Below are positions 22,092 to 32,468 of a DNA stretch of 64,000 bases, in pieces; position 1 is the first letter of the stretch, and every line of letters starts with the position of its first letter. The DNA is from Channallabes apus (taxonomy: Eukaryota > Chordata > Actinopteri > Siluriformes > Clariidae), in the NCBI GenBank assembly GCA_030522415.1, contig CM060113.1, positions 6,241,967 through 6,305,966 of the forward strand. The letters are read 5' to 3'. The translations under genes and the position numbers were made by a program. The notes below the pieces were generated by a model. It was given only the letters and a program-made list of their open reading frames with translations, had not been told where the DNA came from and did not search any database.

Positions 22092-22586
22092 TTGAAGCCA
22101 CTAGAGTCAGCACCTGACAGGCCTCTGACCCTTAGGATGGTTTTTCTTATGGCCATTTCCTCTCCCAAGAGGATCGGAGATCTGCGTACTTGTCAGTCTC
22201 CCCATCTTGCCTGGACCTGGCCCTGGGCAGTCAGGCAATTCTGCATCATCACCTACTTTGCCCAGTATGTGCCCTTCAGACCTACGTCCACCGAACCAGC
22301 CAGTGGCGAAGGTCAGGGCAACTTTCTGTGTGCTATGGAGGCCGCAACCGGGGGCGGGGTGCGTCCGCAACTACACATACCTTGTCACTGGATGATAGAT
22401 GCTACTGCCCGCTCCTATGAGGCGCATGAGCTCACTTTGCCTCTGGGAGTCAGGGCCCTTTCAACCAGAGGGGTCACCTCATCTATTGCTCCTGCAAGAG
22501 GTACTCCCTGCAGCAAGTGTGTGATGCGGCAGGTTTTTTCCTCCCCGCAAACATTTGCAAAATTTATAGTCTGGATGTCCACGTAG
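22092..22586 (+). pseudogene. DIRS tyrosine recombinase remnant
   Basis: Text such as MVFLMAISSPKRIGDLRT, LCPVCALQTYVHR (in a second frame) and STRGVTSSIAPARGTP spans the catalytic half of a DIRS tyrosine recombinase. The expected H-x-x-R box reads L-S-T-R, and the expected tyrosine in the last motif reads isoleucine (KFIVWM). With these two residues changed and frames broken, the enzyme is dead. No full recombinase frame remains. Confidence 0.65.
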
Positions 22587-22683
22587 CTCCCAGACATAGT
22601 TCTGAGACTCCGCGGCCTTGTGCACACATGCTACACAACCTTGGGGGTCCAGACACCTGCAGTGCGGTGGCGTTGGTATTCTC

Positions 22684-22790
22684 GTTCCCATAGCGTTTCC
22701 AACGCAGCATCGGGTTAGCTTTGAAAGGGAACGTCTCGGGTTACTTTGCTGTAACCCTGTTCCCTGAAAAGCGGGAACGAGATGCTGCGT
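22684..22790 (+). repeat. DIRS internal complementary region
   Basis: The left part (22684-22732) is the reverse complement of the outer left end (GTTCCCTTTCAAAGCTAAC onward at 19357). The right part (22733-22790) is the reverse complement of the outer right end (down to CCCGAGAC at 23046). The two meet at AAC|GTCTCGG. This joins both ends in one template, as expected for DIRS circle formation. Confidence 0.85.
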
Positions 22791-22837
22791 CGCAATGCCG
22801 CACTGCCACGTGACCGGACGTCCGTTCAGACAAATGA

Positions 22838-23005
22838 ATCTGAGGTCGTCGCCGGCTAACCGATATTTATAACCTGCAGCTGAGTCTAATCAGATGACGT
22901 CACCTGACCGAGGTTATATAAGCCAAAATTTGGCGTGTTTGTACACACATGCTTCACAGCCGCCGACATGTTTCCCATAGCGTTTCCAATGCAGCATCTC
23001 GTTCC
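22838..23005 (-). repeat. DIRS right inverted terminal repeat
   Basis: Inverse copy of 19376-19543. It is followed by about 40 bp of right-specific outer sequence to the border at 23046-23049. Confidence 0.85.
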
Positions 23006-23274
23006 CGCTTTTCAGGGAACAGGGTTACAGCAAAGTAACCCGAGACGTTTTCAGACACAGGAAAATGTTCAGGATGGAGGGAGGGAGGGGGGGGGGGGAG
23101 TTGCAGTTTGTCGACGACATGACAAGCTGTTTTGGTTTTTACTATTAACTTCAAGAAACAGGAAACAGAAACAGAGGCTGTTTAGCACTACTAAAGCATA
23201 AATGATAACAGGAACGAACTAATAGTTAGTTAGTTTTCATAATGCTAAACTAATTATTTTTATTATTATACATT

Positions 23275-23610
23275 ATGTAGATAGAAGATGAATGAATGAA
23301 TGAATGAATGTAGACATTGGTGGTGGAGAGAAGAGGAGGCAGAGCATAGGGTTGGATGGAGGCAGATGATTCGCTGTGGCGACCCCTGAAAGGGAACAGC
23401 CGAAAGACAAAGAAGAAGAACGTTCCTCACCTGCCATATTGAAGGCCCAGTTTTGATTCCCATCCAACGCCCAAACCCCAGCCACTGGATGCAGTGCCAT
23501 TCCAAAGCCTGGATGAAATGGGAGGGTTTCTGGCATAAATCCTGTGCCAAGTTGTGTGCGGATCGGAATGGCCTGCTGTGGCGACCCCACAAAGCGAGCA
23601 GCCGAACGCG
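23275..23610. repeat. interspersed repeat pair with (GAAT)n and 'GCTGTGGCGACCC' tail
   Basis: A GAATGAAT run is followed by GCTGTGGCGACCCCTGAAAGGGAACAGCCGAAAG at about 23375-23409. A related tail, GCTGTGGCGACCCCACAAAGCG, stands at 23574-23595. These are ends of a common fish retroelement family; class not determined. Confidence 0.45.
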
Positions 23611-24060
23611 TTAGTGCATAAAACCTTCAAGTTAAGACTCAACATTTTTATTTTTAATGGTCCAAGGTTTTAAAACTGTAACAAAATGGAAAATTTAATA
23701 TTGAATTGGGGTATTTATAAAATCGTGATATTAATCGAATCTGCACGTAGGTATCACGATAATGTGGTGTCAGGTGTCTCCTGGATATTCCCTCTGCTGA
23801 TCCTTTAACACACTAGAGAAAGTGTAGGCTTTGGATCAATGTACTGTAGGCTTTGGGAGGATCTCAGGATGTGTCTTTATTACGCAACTGGCAACCCCAT
23901 TCTAGGCTTGTACAGCATCCTGAATCTCTGATCAGACTTCCTCTGATCCATTTCAATCCCCTGATTTGGTGAGTATCCATGTTTTTAATGTGTTTCCCCA
24001 CCAGTGTTTTAGATTGTACAAAAATGTTACCAATTTATCGCATATATTAGTAATTAAATC
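23611..24060. other. intergenic DNA upstream of scoc, nothing recognised
   Basis: No gene or definable repeat was seen. Confidence 0.4.
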
Positions 24061-24160
24061 CTGCTCGGGCGCTGTTTATCACCTTGGCCGGTTACGTCAT
24101 CCTGTTCGGAGCTAGCTCGCTAGTTTGTATTAGCGATTAGCAGGATGCAGGGAGTTTATA
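24060..24160 (+). promoter_or_regulatory. scoc: possible scoc promoter
   Basis: A CpG-containing patch includes GGTTACGTCATC, a CRE/ATF-type site, near 24089-24100. It lies about 590 bp before the scoc ATG, and a 3' splice site (TTTTCAG|TTGCACC, near 24634) lies just before the ATG exon, so an upstream non-coding first exon is expected near here. The placement is inferred. Confidence 0.35.
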
Positions 24161-24686
24161 TCATAGCATATAAACTTATTTTGTCTTTACTGTTTTTTAT
24201 TTATTTTTTGTAATCAGTCATTGTCATTTGTTTTAAGGCTGCCACTGAATAGAAATACTACAGTACGCTGTTATTTCTGTTTTTACTTGCTTTTTTTGTT
24301 AAGTCCCGCCTCCTGCGGTCAGGAGCTGTTCTCTGGTTGGATACTAAGCTATCAAACATGTAGATTAGCCAATCAAAACGCTGAAAACATTCTAGCATGT
24401 TTGTTTAACGCCTTAGTTTATTATATGCTATAATTAATCTCAGCCTCTACTTTCCACTAGTCACATATACGAACATAATCATTCATATATGACCTAATTG
24501 ACTAGTATGGCTATTAATTAACTAATGAATCAGTTCAAAATAGTATTAAAAATATATAAACAGAATGCATTATTGTGCATTTACTTATTTAATTAATTAA
24601 ATGCACAGTAAGTGATATTTTGTTTCATTTTCAGTTGCACCTGAGCCGCAGCCCTGCATCCCAAAAAGGAAGACGATTATTTCACC

Positions 24687-24705
24687 ATGAACTCTGATAT
24701 AGATG
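24687..24705 (+). CDS. scoc: scoc coding exon 1
   Basis: 19 coding nt encode MNSDID plus one base; donor G|GTAAGA. The exon begins further left at the acceptor near 24634, so it is partly 5' UTR. Confidence 0.9.
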
Positions 24706-26436
24706 GTAAGAAAGCCACTAAGCATGCTATATGATATTATAAAGATGAGTTAAACACAGGATAATCAGACTGTCATGACTGTAACAGTGTTGCGTATGGG
24801 ATGGGAGACATGATGATGATGATCACGTTGATGATGATGATTATGATGATGTTCTCAGGGATGCTCTATGATTCAGGCGACCTGGAAAACCAGGTGGAGT
24901 TGGAGGAGAAGACGAGGCTCATAAACCAGGTCCTGGAGCTGCAGAACACTCTGGAGGGTAAAGACAACATCGCAGGATTTATCTGATCTTAAACAGAAAT
25001 TCAAGCATAAAACTAGTGGTTAAAATCATGAATGAATCGTGAATGTAATTGTTTCACTCATTTGAAAGTCTGGTGGCTGACATCATCATCCTTCAAAAAA
25101 GGTTGGGACAGGACCAATTTAAGACTAAAATCAATGTGACGAGTAGAAATTACAAGGTGATGAGGAACAAGTGCTGTTAAACAGGTGAACCGATTATGTT
25201 CTAGTATACGAGGTGTTTCAGAGAAAGGCCTAGACCTTCTAGAGGAGGAATCACCGGATTGAGTGACGGTTCGATCTGGACCCTGATGCTTATAAATGAG
25301 AAATATTAATATAACAGTAATGAAGCTTTTTTCCCCCTCATGGAGGGCGTGGCTATATGCATCACTTACAGTAACAGAGGCAATCAATCTGATAGTTTAC
25401 TGTGTTTAAACAGAGTGTGTGGGAGAAACAGTAAGGAAAGTGCGGCAGAGCACGGCTTACTTAAATAAAAAAAGGAAAATGGACCATAAAATTTAACCTT
25501 CAAAGATGAATGAACAGATCAATATACACTATACGTAAGTATTCACTAAACTTAGCAAGAGTGTGTTAATGGGCCAAAAATTCCCATTAACACACTCTTA
25601 ACTTGTGGAAGGCTTTCCCAGGAGAGTTGAAGCTGTTATAGCTGCAAACAGGGCGGGACAAACATCATATTCAACTCTATAGATTAAGAATTTGATGTTA
25701 CTGAAAATCATATGCATGTGAAAGCAGGCGAGCCAATACTTTTGGCAATATAATGTATATTTATTCTTCCAGTTCTGTATGTTTTGAAACCATGGCGATA
25801 ATAAAAAGCAATAATGTGAAGCGCCGTTATGAGACAAAATGGCTCATTAGAGCAAACATGTCCACAGCAGTCTGAGGTGAGGGCGTGTACAAAACCCGAA
25901 CTGAGAGTCCGGTGTGACGGCGGAGCAATCGGAGTCCTTTCACATTCATTTACAGCAGTGTGTTAAAGACTGTTGTTTGTATTTCAAACAGCTGCAAATA
26001 CAAGGAAATCTACACCATCAAAGTTTAAACTGTCCACATGTTTAATGTAGTTACTGCAAACTCAAGTTGTTGTAGAGTTTTCAATATAGTACGAGGTGAA
26101 GACACTTTACAGACGATTCCTTTTTGGGTTTTAGGGCCAATTTCCATACTGTCCCTGGAACGAGACACGCCTTTAACAATGTTACAGAGCATGTGGCTGT
26201 AACGGTTGAGGTGTCCATAAAACTTCGTCCATACTCTTGTGGAACATAATTTTCCTTACTCATGTGTTCTAAAGAATGCTTTCTCCCGATCAGATCTCTC
26301 GGCACGAGTGGACGCCGTGAAGGAGGAAAACCTCAAGCTCAAGTCTGAGAACCAGGTTCTGGGTCAGTACATCGAGAACCTCATGTCCGCCTCCAGCGTC
26401 TTTCAGACCACCGACTCCAAAAGCAAACGGAAGTAA
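24687..26436 (+). CDS. scoc: Short coiled-coil protein SCOC
   Basis: SCOC is a small coiled-coil protein of the Golgi that binds ARL1-family GTPases and takes part in autophagy regulation (with FEZ1/UVRAG in mammals). Three coding exons join in phase: 24687-24705, 24859-24957 and 26294-26436; 261 nt, 86 codons. After [14 protein letters not shown] the whole protein is one heptad-repeat coiled coil ([54 protein letters not shown]) and ends TTDSKSKRK. The core is practically identical to the vertebrate protein; only the N-terminus differs. The ATG was chosen as the first in a short exon with a good Kozak context (CACCATGA). The gene is divergent from setd7 and convergent with the mgat4 gene. 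Confidence 0.96.
24859..24957 (+). CDS. scoc: scoc coding exon 2
   Basis: 99 nt with acceptor CTCAG|GG and donor G|GTAAAG. It encodes [17 protein letters not shown] through LELQNTLE. A (GAT)n-rich stretch ends just before the acceptor. Confidence 0.95.
25098..25237 (+). repeat. dispersed repeat, copy 1
   Basis: About 140 bp from AAAGGTTGGGACAGGACC to AAAGGCCTAGACCT, repeated in direct orientation with a few mismatches at 27479-27620. Its class is unknown. It lies in scoc intron 2. Confidence 0.85.
25557..25599. repeat. perfect 17-bp inverted repeat
   Basis: Arms 25557-25573 and 25583-25599 (AAGAGTGTGTTAATGGG and its exact complement) are separated by a 9-nt A-rich loop. It stands at the left edge of the Tc1 fragment. 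Confidence 0.9.
25575..25760 (+). mobile_element. Tc1-like 3'-end fragment
   Basis: Words AAATTCCCATTAACACACTC, GAGTTGAAGCTGTTATAGCTGCAAA and ATACTTTTGGCAATATA are the C-terminal coding end and terminal repeat of a widespread fish Tc1 element. Only the 3' end is left, in scoc intron 2. Confidence 0.7.
26294..26436 (+). CDS. scoc: scoc coding exon 3
   Basis: 143 nt with acceptor ATCAG|AT and stop TAA at 26434-26436. It encodes [15 protein letters not shown] to the C-terminus. Confidence 0.97.
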
Positions 26437-27160
26437 TGGAGGGGATCCGACCTCCCGCTGGCATCTAGAGTCCGTTAACTCTCCACCATTGTTTACTTTA
26501 CTCACTCTGTTATACAAGATGCCACTGTTACGTTTACAACTCCTCTTTTTTTTTTTTTTTTTTTTAAATCTGCTCTTAATATCACATGGCTAAAAATATC
26601 ATATTAACTGAAGAAGGTGTTGTATTCTGTGACAATAGGAGATAATTTTTCTTTTAAGTTGTATTTCATGTTGTAATTTTTGCCTTATGTTAGGGCAGAG
26701 TATTAAATCATCTAGTACTAAGTATTTCTTTAATTTATTGATGCTGTTCATTTTGTTATTGTTTTGTATTATATTATTATTATTATTATTATTATTAGTT
26801 AATTGATTTGATATAATTTTGTTTTAGTTTTAATTTTTCGAGAGCACAGCAGTGATGAACCTGCCTGTGAAACTGCTGTGTGTGACATCGCCTCGTGTTT
26901 TAGGTAACCTGATCATTTAGGTGAGTTCTTCAGGTGCTTCTGTTCAGGGAATTAACATTTCTGACCTCCGGGTGATTCTCACTAAGGAGTTTTAACAGGT
27001 TTCCGTTACAGCTGTGTATACACACACACATGCACACACACACAGACACACATGCACACACACAACATTCCTGAGCTGTATTTAATGTTTGTGTAATGGC
27101 GTTTAACCATTGTTTGGTCTTATTAGTCCCTGTTTTAATAAACCTGGTTAATTTGACGTC
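26437..27160 (+). other. scoc: scoc 3' UTR with AATAAA at 27137
   Basis: The sequence after the stop contains a T18-type run (26547-26566), a (TTA)n run (about 26771-26799) and a (CA)n-rich patch (27019-27066). The polyadenylation hexamer AATAAA is at 27137-27142, which would give a 3' UTR of about 720 nt. The end is inferred. Confidence 0.6.
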
Positions 27161-27478
27161 TGGTGCTCCTTAATGTACAGTAAGCTATATTCATGGATTA
27201 GATGTATTTATAACATATACATTTCAATGGTTAATGTCAATATTGATATCATTAATCATCATAGAGGTGCATTTCACTATGAATTCAGCGAGACATTATA
27301 AGAACAAGTTATACATTTTTAGGGAAAAAAAGTGCCAATTTAAAAATGAATCATATGCAGTGAAGGTGTTGACTTCAAGCGCAGTGTGGTGATGAGATTT
27401 TAACCGCAGTAAAACCTTTCAAAGGTGTAAATACATTTTAAAAAGCTGTATGTCTATAAATGATGATTCTGGAGTGGA

Positions 27479-27620
27479 AAAAAGGTTGGGACAGGACCAA
27501 TTTAAGACTAAAATCTACGTGACGAGTAGAAATTACAAGGTGATGAGGAACAAGTGCTGTTAAACAGGTGAACCGATTATGTTCAAGTATACGAGGTGTT
27601 TCAGAGAAAGGCCTAGACCT
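27479..27620 (+). repeat. dispersed repeat, copy 2
   Basis: Direct copy of 25098-25237, placed just beyond the scoc 3' end. It is followed immediately by the mariner fragment. Confidence 0.85.
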
Positions 27621-27624
27621 CGGA

Positions 27625-27805
27625 GCCCAATGCAGTCGTTCCCGTAAAACATTCAGCGCCTGTTAGAGACGAATCTGTCCGCGTGAACTGTACACACAAT
27701 CGTCACCAACACCACTTGAGCATTACGGGAACTCGGCTGGGAGTTATTGCCACATCCCTGTATAGTCCTGACCTCGCTCCAAGATATTTCCACGTGTTCT
27801 TTACC
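27625..27805 (+). pseudogene. mariner-like transposase fragment
   Basis: The plus strand encodes LRELGWELLPHP and, after a frameshift, [13 protein letters not shown], the catalytic-region signature of mariner transposases. The ends are missing. It abuts the L2-like LINE that runs the other way. Confidence 0.7.
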
Positions 27806-28720
27806 ACGTGAGTTGTAAACTTTTATGGCCGTAGGGAGAAAGGATCTCCTGTGACGCTCAGTGGAACACTTGATGGTAATCAGTCTCTGGCTGAAGCTGC
27901 TCCTCTGTTCAGTGAAAACGCTGTATAGCGGGTGAGAAGGATTGTTCACAATGGATTGTACTTTGGACAGAATCCTCCTCTTCGTTACTACATCCACAGA
28001 GTCAAGCTCCATGCCTAGCACAGATCCGGCCTTTTTAATTGACTTGTCCACTTTGTTCTTATCAGACACCTTAATGTTACCAACCCAACAGACCACAGCG
28101 TAAAAAATGACACTCGCCACAACGGTTTCATAGAACATCCGTAGAATGGTGTTAGAGACATTAAAAGACCTGAGCCTTCGAAGAAAGTACAATCGACTCT
28201 GACCTTTCTTGTAGAGTGCCGTTGTGTTGAGTGACCAGTCAAGTTTGTTGTCCAGATGGACTCCCAGATATCTGTATTCAGAGACCATGTCCACTATCTC
28301 CCCCTTGACAGATATAGGAGTCACAGGGGTCTTGCTTCTCCTAAAGTCCACAACCATCTCCTTTGTTTTCCTGATGTTGAGTTGTAGGTGATTACGCTCA
28401 CACCAGGAAGCGAAGTCATCCACAACAGACTGGTACTCCGAGGTGTCACCCTCCTCTATACACCCAACAACCACAGAGTCGTCAGAGAACTTCTGCAGGT
28501 GACATGACTCTGAGTTATATCTGAAGTCAGATGTACAGAGGGTGAAAAGAAACGGAGACAGTACCGTCCCCTGGGGAGCTCCAGTGCTGCAGATCAGAGT
28601 CTCGGACACACAGTTCTGTAGTCGGACATACTGGGGACGGCAGGTCAGATAGTCCATGATCCAGGAAACCAAGCGGGTGTCAATGTTTATGTTCCTTAAT
28701 TTCTCCTAAAGTCATAAATA
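27806..28720 (-). pseudogene. L2/CR1-like LINE reverse transcriptase, 5'-truncated
   Basis: The minus-strand frame (open from 28672) encodes reverse-transcriptase C-terminal half: GAPQGTVLSPFLFTLCTSDF, then KFSDDSVVVGCI at the position of the catalytic F/YxDD box, then WCERNHLQLNIRKTKEMVVD and the thumb region LGVHLDNKLDWSLNT, up to SFLPTAIKVYNS. The DD pair is kept, but the endonuclease and the N-terminal part of the reverse transcriptase are absent, as in usual 5'-truncated insertions. After about 27805 the frame simply runs on into the antisense of the mariner fragment. Confidence 0.8.
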
Positions 28721-31230
28721 TTCCTAAGTCAATCTATAAACAGAGTATTACAGTATAGAGGATTATGATAGCTGGTGTTTTGCAGCTTTTTTGAAATGCG
28801 AGAATCTCTGCAGGAACACTTCAGAAACCTTGTTGGTTAAAGCTTGGGCTTCACGGTTGAAGGGATGTTTACCATTCGTGACATGCAAATGACTAGAAAA
28901 CAGCTTTTAAAAGAAGCCATGCAAATGGACAAAAGAGTCGAATTCTAATTCCCTGCAGCCTGTTGGTGGTATGTTGATTATCTGGATTCACTCTATCTGG
29001 TTTCTCTTCTGGTTTTCGTGTTGTGCCAGGTTCGATCCTGGTTAGCTGTTTATATTCTGTTTAACTGCTTGGTGACAATTACTGTTGTTAAAATCATTAT
29101 GCATACAGAACTGACTTAATTTTTATTTAAAACCATAACAGAATACATAAAAAGATTAGCAGGTTAAATCCAGGACAAAATAAATTAAAAATAAAAAAAT
29201 TAAAAAACAAAAATAATATTCACAAAACAAAACAGAAGCTCTTTCATAATTTAGAAATTATGAAATAAATTCCTAAAAATTAATAAAATGAGCTGTCAAC
29301 AAATAAGCTTAATAATCTTATATTTGTTTTATTTGATATATAATGTATATTTGTTTTATCTTACTTTATAAAATTATAAATAAATTGGCCATAATGTGAG
29401 TGTGTGTATGTGTGTGTGTTCTCTGCGATGGATTGCCACCCCATCTCGGGTGGACCCCGCCTCGTGCCCTAAGTCTCGTAGTGAACAAGTGAGTGAGTGA
29501 GTAAATAGGTTCGGCTACATTCACAAATATTTTACTTTTATATTTTATATTTTAAATGTGTTACTTTACAACAAAGAAAATTTATTAAAGATTATTAAGC
29601 CTATTTTTCTCATCTTTAGTCACTTGTTATCACCTTTTATAATCTGTCAAGATGTATCATTTGAATAATGTTGATGATCGCAGTTCTTCTTTTTGTAGTT
29701 TAAAATCTTCACAGAAATGTAAAATTTAATGTTTAGTATTTAACAATACAAAAAAAAATTCTAGGATAATAATAATAATAATGAAAATACAGCCAGGAAG
29801 AATGTGCAAAATGTTACAAGCGACCAGATATACCTGAGAGGATCCAAAATCAATCAAAATAAACCCGTCTGAAGTACAGCCAAAACAAAGTACTGGTGCT
29901 GATTAAATATTTTTATGTTATAGATAGAATATAGAAAATGTGTGTTCCAAAGAAGGTACTTTTGAAGTTTATTTAACATAGAAATGACCAATCTCACTTC
30001 TTTAAAAATTTTATGTTACTAACTTCAGATGTTTTGGAGAGATGATTTTATATGTGCACTTAAATGTACATTTTTCAGTATTATTCTGTCTCGCTTGAAA
30101 CAATAATCATTTAAAATGCAAATTATTAATATATCGATACTAAAATTGGAGTAAGCTTCTAGAAGCATATGACCTATACAATTGTTGTTTAACAACTTTT
30201 AGGATTTAATCCAAAATTAAGGATTTCCCCCCTAAAATCTGTAGAGTCCGTAACCGTGTCAAATTCAATGTTGCAATATCTTAACAATTTAGCATTTTAG
30301 AATAATACACTTTTTCAGGTTTATGTATTTTCACATGGAATCTAAATTGGCCAAGTTTCATCTGATTGACATTATAAGATCACTGAACGTGTGTTTCTTT
30401 AAATCTAATAAAAATATAAATGTTTATATTATTCAATATTTTTTAAATTATTAAACATTTACAAAAAACAAAGCATGGATCAGGATAAGATGCAATAAGT
30501 ATTATGAATAATGGTGTTATAGGATCCTATCTGAAAATGCACTTTTTCACCTAGATGAGACACTTTTTTAGCATCAACACCATATAAAGTATAACCGTAT
30601 CGGTAAAAAATAACATTAACTAAGTCAAGAATTACACACATGGGGACTGTGCCAAGGTGTTATTTATGTAAACAATGTAAAGTTTATTATTCTCCATTTA
30701 TTATCCACATTGGCAACAAACATTTCATAAATAAAATTTTTTTTATTCAAAGTGCTAGACTGTAAAAAATTATAGCAAGTGAAAATATGCTTTCTTTAAA
30801 ATGTCTTGCTCTATTAGCAGATATTTTTGTTACTTTTTGGAATTTAATTCTTGAAAGAGCCAAAATGATCTAATGATCCATCATCAGAACTAACAGAAGA
30901 AATGTTCACTTACAATTTTACTATAATTTGATTAGAAACAAAATCTTAATAGTACGATATTTGGTTTGTTGTAAACTTAATTACAGATAGATAAATTATA
31001 AATGATAAATTATAGATAGATTTGGCTAAATTCAAGAATATTTCACTTGCTAATACGCTAAGATGCTAAGATTTTTTGCAGTGTACAGTAGTTTGCTTGC
31101 CAGCAATTTGTTTAAACGAATCCAAGATGTGTTTATTTATTTAGGTCAGAAACTGGACTCACCTATATGAATACAGTAAATAACACTAAAATTAAATCTG
31201 ACCTATTCCTGTTTTAAAAGAAATAAAAAC
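28721..31230. other. AT-rich intergenic DNA
   Basis: I found no gene. A SINE 3'-end fragment (GATGGATTGCCACCCCATCT, GTGGACCCCGCC) is at about 29395-29490. The rest is AT-rich with homopolymers. Confidence 0.45.
29395..29490 (+). repeat. SINE 3' fragment
   Basis: GTGTGTGTTCTCTGCGATGGATTGCCACCC, then GTGGACCCCGCCTCGTGCCC: the same 3' block as in 48190-48330, truncated and diverged. Confidence 0.6.
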
Positions 31231-31232
31231 CC

Positions 31233-31684
31233 GGCTATACACCAATCAGCCATAACACTTCCAGGGGTGTCAAACTCATTTTAGGGTGAGGGCCGGATGA
31301 GAAGAAATGTGACCCTGTGCGGGCCGAATTTAGAATGCGCATGCGTGTTAGAGGTTTCGGCAGAAGCGCAATAGAAGAGCAGTTAAATGATCAATGATAA
31401 AATAAAAAAAATTCATAAAACCAAACACAATATTGCAGCGAATACCCGAACATAGACTTTATTTATTACTACTACTACTAATAATAATGATAATAAAACA
31501 GATTTGATATTTAATATTATTGTTCAAATCATCCCGTGTGTTTGACACCCCGGATTTAGACCATCACCAGGGTTAACTGAATAACATTGATTCAATATAA
31601 TATCAATTATATACCAGAGAGCTGGTGAAGCATCATGGACCCCCAAGGCTCGTTTATAATGTTATGGCTAAACGGTCTATATAC
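31233..31684. mobile_element. DNA transposon with a second element inserted in it
   Basis: The outer ends are inverted: CTATACACCAATCAGCCATAACA at 31233 and its counterpart TGTTATGGCTAAACGGTCTATA at about 31661-31682, a known type of fish terminal repeat. It has no transposase. The interior is occupied by the hAT-like insert at 31262-31551. Confidence 0.65.
31262..31551. mobile_element. hAT-like MITE inside the outer element
   Basis: Ends CAGGGGTGTCAAACTCATTT and GTGTTTGACACCCCGG form an inverted pair of the widespread 'CAGGGGTGTCAAACT' fish hAT type, with GAGGGCCGG and GCGGGCCGAA in the left part. An 8-bp target duplication could not be confirmed. Confidence 0.7.
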
Positions 31685-32450
31685 TTTATATATGTAAATC
31701 TCTGATGTGAAACAATTCTAAAAAAAAAAAATCAATGACAAAAATGGCATTAAAAACAAATTCTCCAATAAAAAAAAACAGTTTAATGTGACATGTATGT
31801 CATTTAAATAGTTAAATTCATAGAAAGTACCATACTGACGTCTATCATGTTCACTTCATTTCTGAGATCCCGTCATTGTGACTCCTGTTTAAGGCAGGGC
31901 GTGTATCATGGAAATTACATGCATATGAGGTTAAACTGGAGTGTGCTGCACGCATACGGCATGTAAACAAGGACGCATCATTGAATCGAATGCAGATGTG
32001 GACATACGCCATTTGGAAAGAAAGAAAAAAACAACAATGGAAATTACACCTGGGTGACGAACTGTGATGTAATGACTCGGAATTGGAGAATCATTCTGGT
32101 CGAAATGCATGTAAAATATCTCCTTTATAAGAAAAATCTATCTTATTATGTGCCAAAATAAAGGAATTATTTCCTCTTCTTGTACAAATGTAGGCGTGTT
32201 CAACAGTCAGGTCCCTATGCTAATTACGAATTTGAGACACTCATGAAGTAATCCTCAGCTTACGTTGTTGTGCTGGTTTTAACACACACACACACACACA
32301 CTGCAGCAATCCAAAGTTCAATGAAAAGTGCAGGATAGTAGAAAGGTTGTGATGTTCTCGTTGCTGAACTTTTTCTGACCACCGGGGGCGCTGCTGCTCA
32401 GAAAGAGACTGCTGCGAGATCAATTTTTTCTTCTTTTTGGTCCCCTTGAA

Positions 32451-32468
32451 TCACACTTGAATGAAGAT
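32451..32468 (-). CDS. mgat4d: mgat4 terminal coding micro-exon N with stop
   Basis: Only 18 coding nt: acceptor TCAACAG|ATCTTC, then IFIQV and TGA at 32453-32451. Joined to exon M it gives WVALSEIFIQV, matching the family's WxxLxEI(H/F)(I/L)xK ending. The polypyrimidine tract upstream (CTCTTCATTTTTTTATTC) is good. The last intron is 1984 nt. Confidence 0.8.
   Translation of the reverse strand: MFIQV

Larger units (their letters stand above)
19357..23049 (+). mobile_element. DIRS-type tyrosine-recombinase retrotransposon, decayed
   Basis: The order is inverted terminal repeat, gag-like frame, RNase H remnant, tyrosine recombinase remnant, internal complementary region (ICR), inverted terminal repeat. 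Split inverted repeats with an ICR complementary to both outer ends are diagnostic of DIRS elements, which replicate through a circle closed by the ICR and integrate by recombinase without a target duplication. The trinucleotide GTT occurs at both borders (19357-19359, 23047-23049). At 3.7 kb it is shorter than full elements, and I see no reverse transcriptase core between 21090 and 21390. It lies between the divergent setd7 and scoc genes. Confidence 0.85.
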
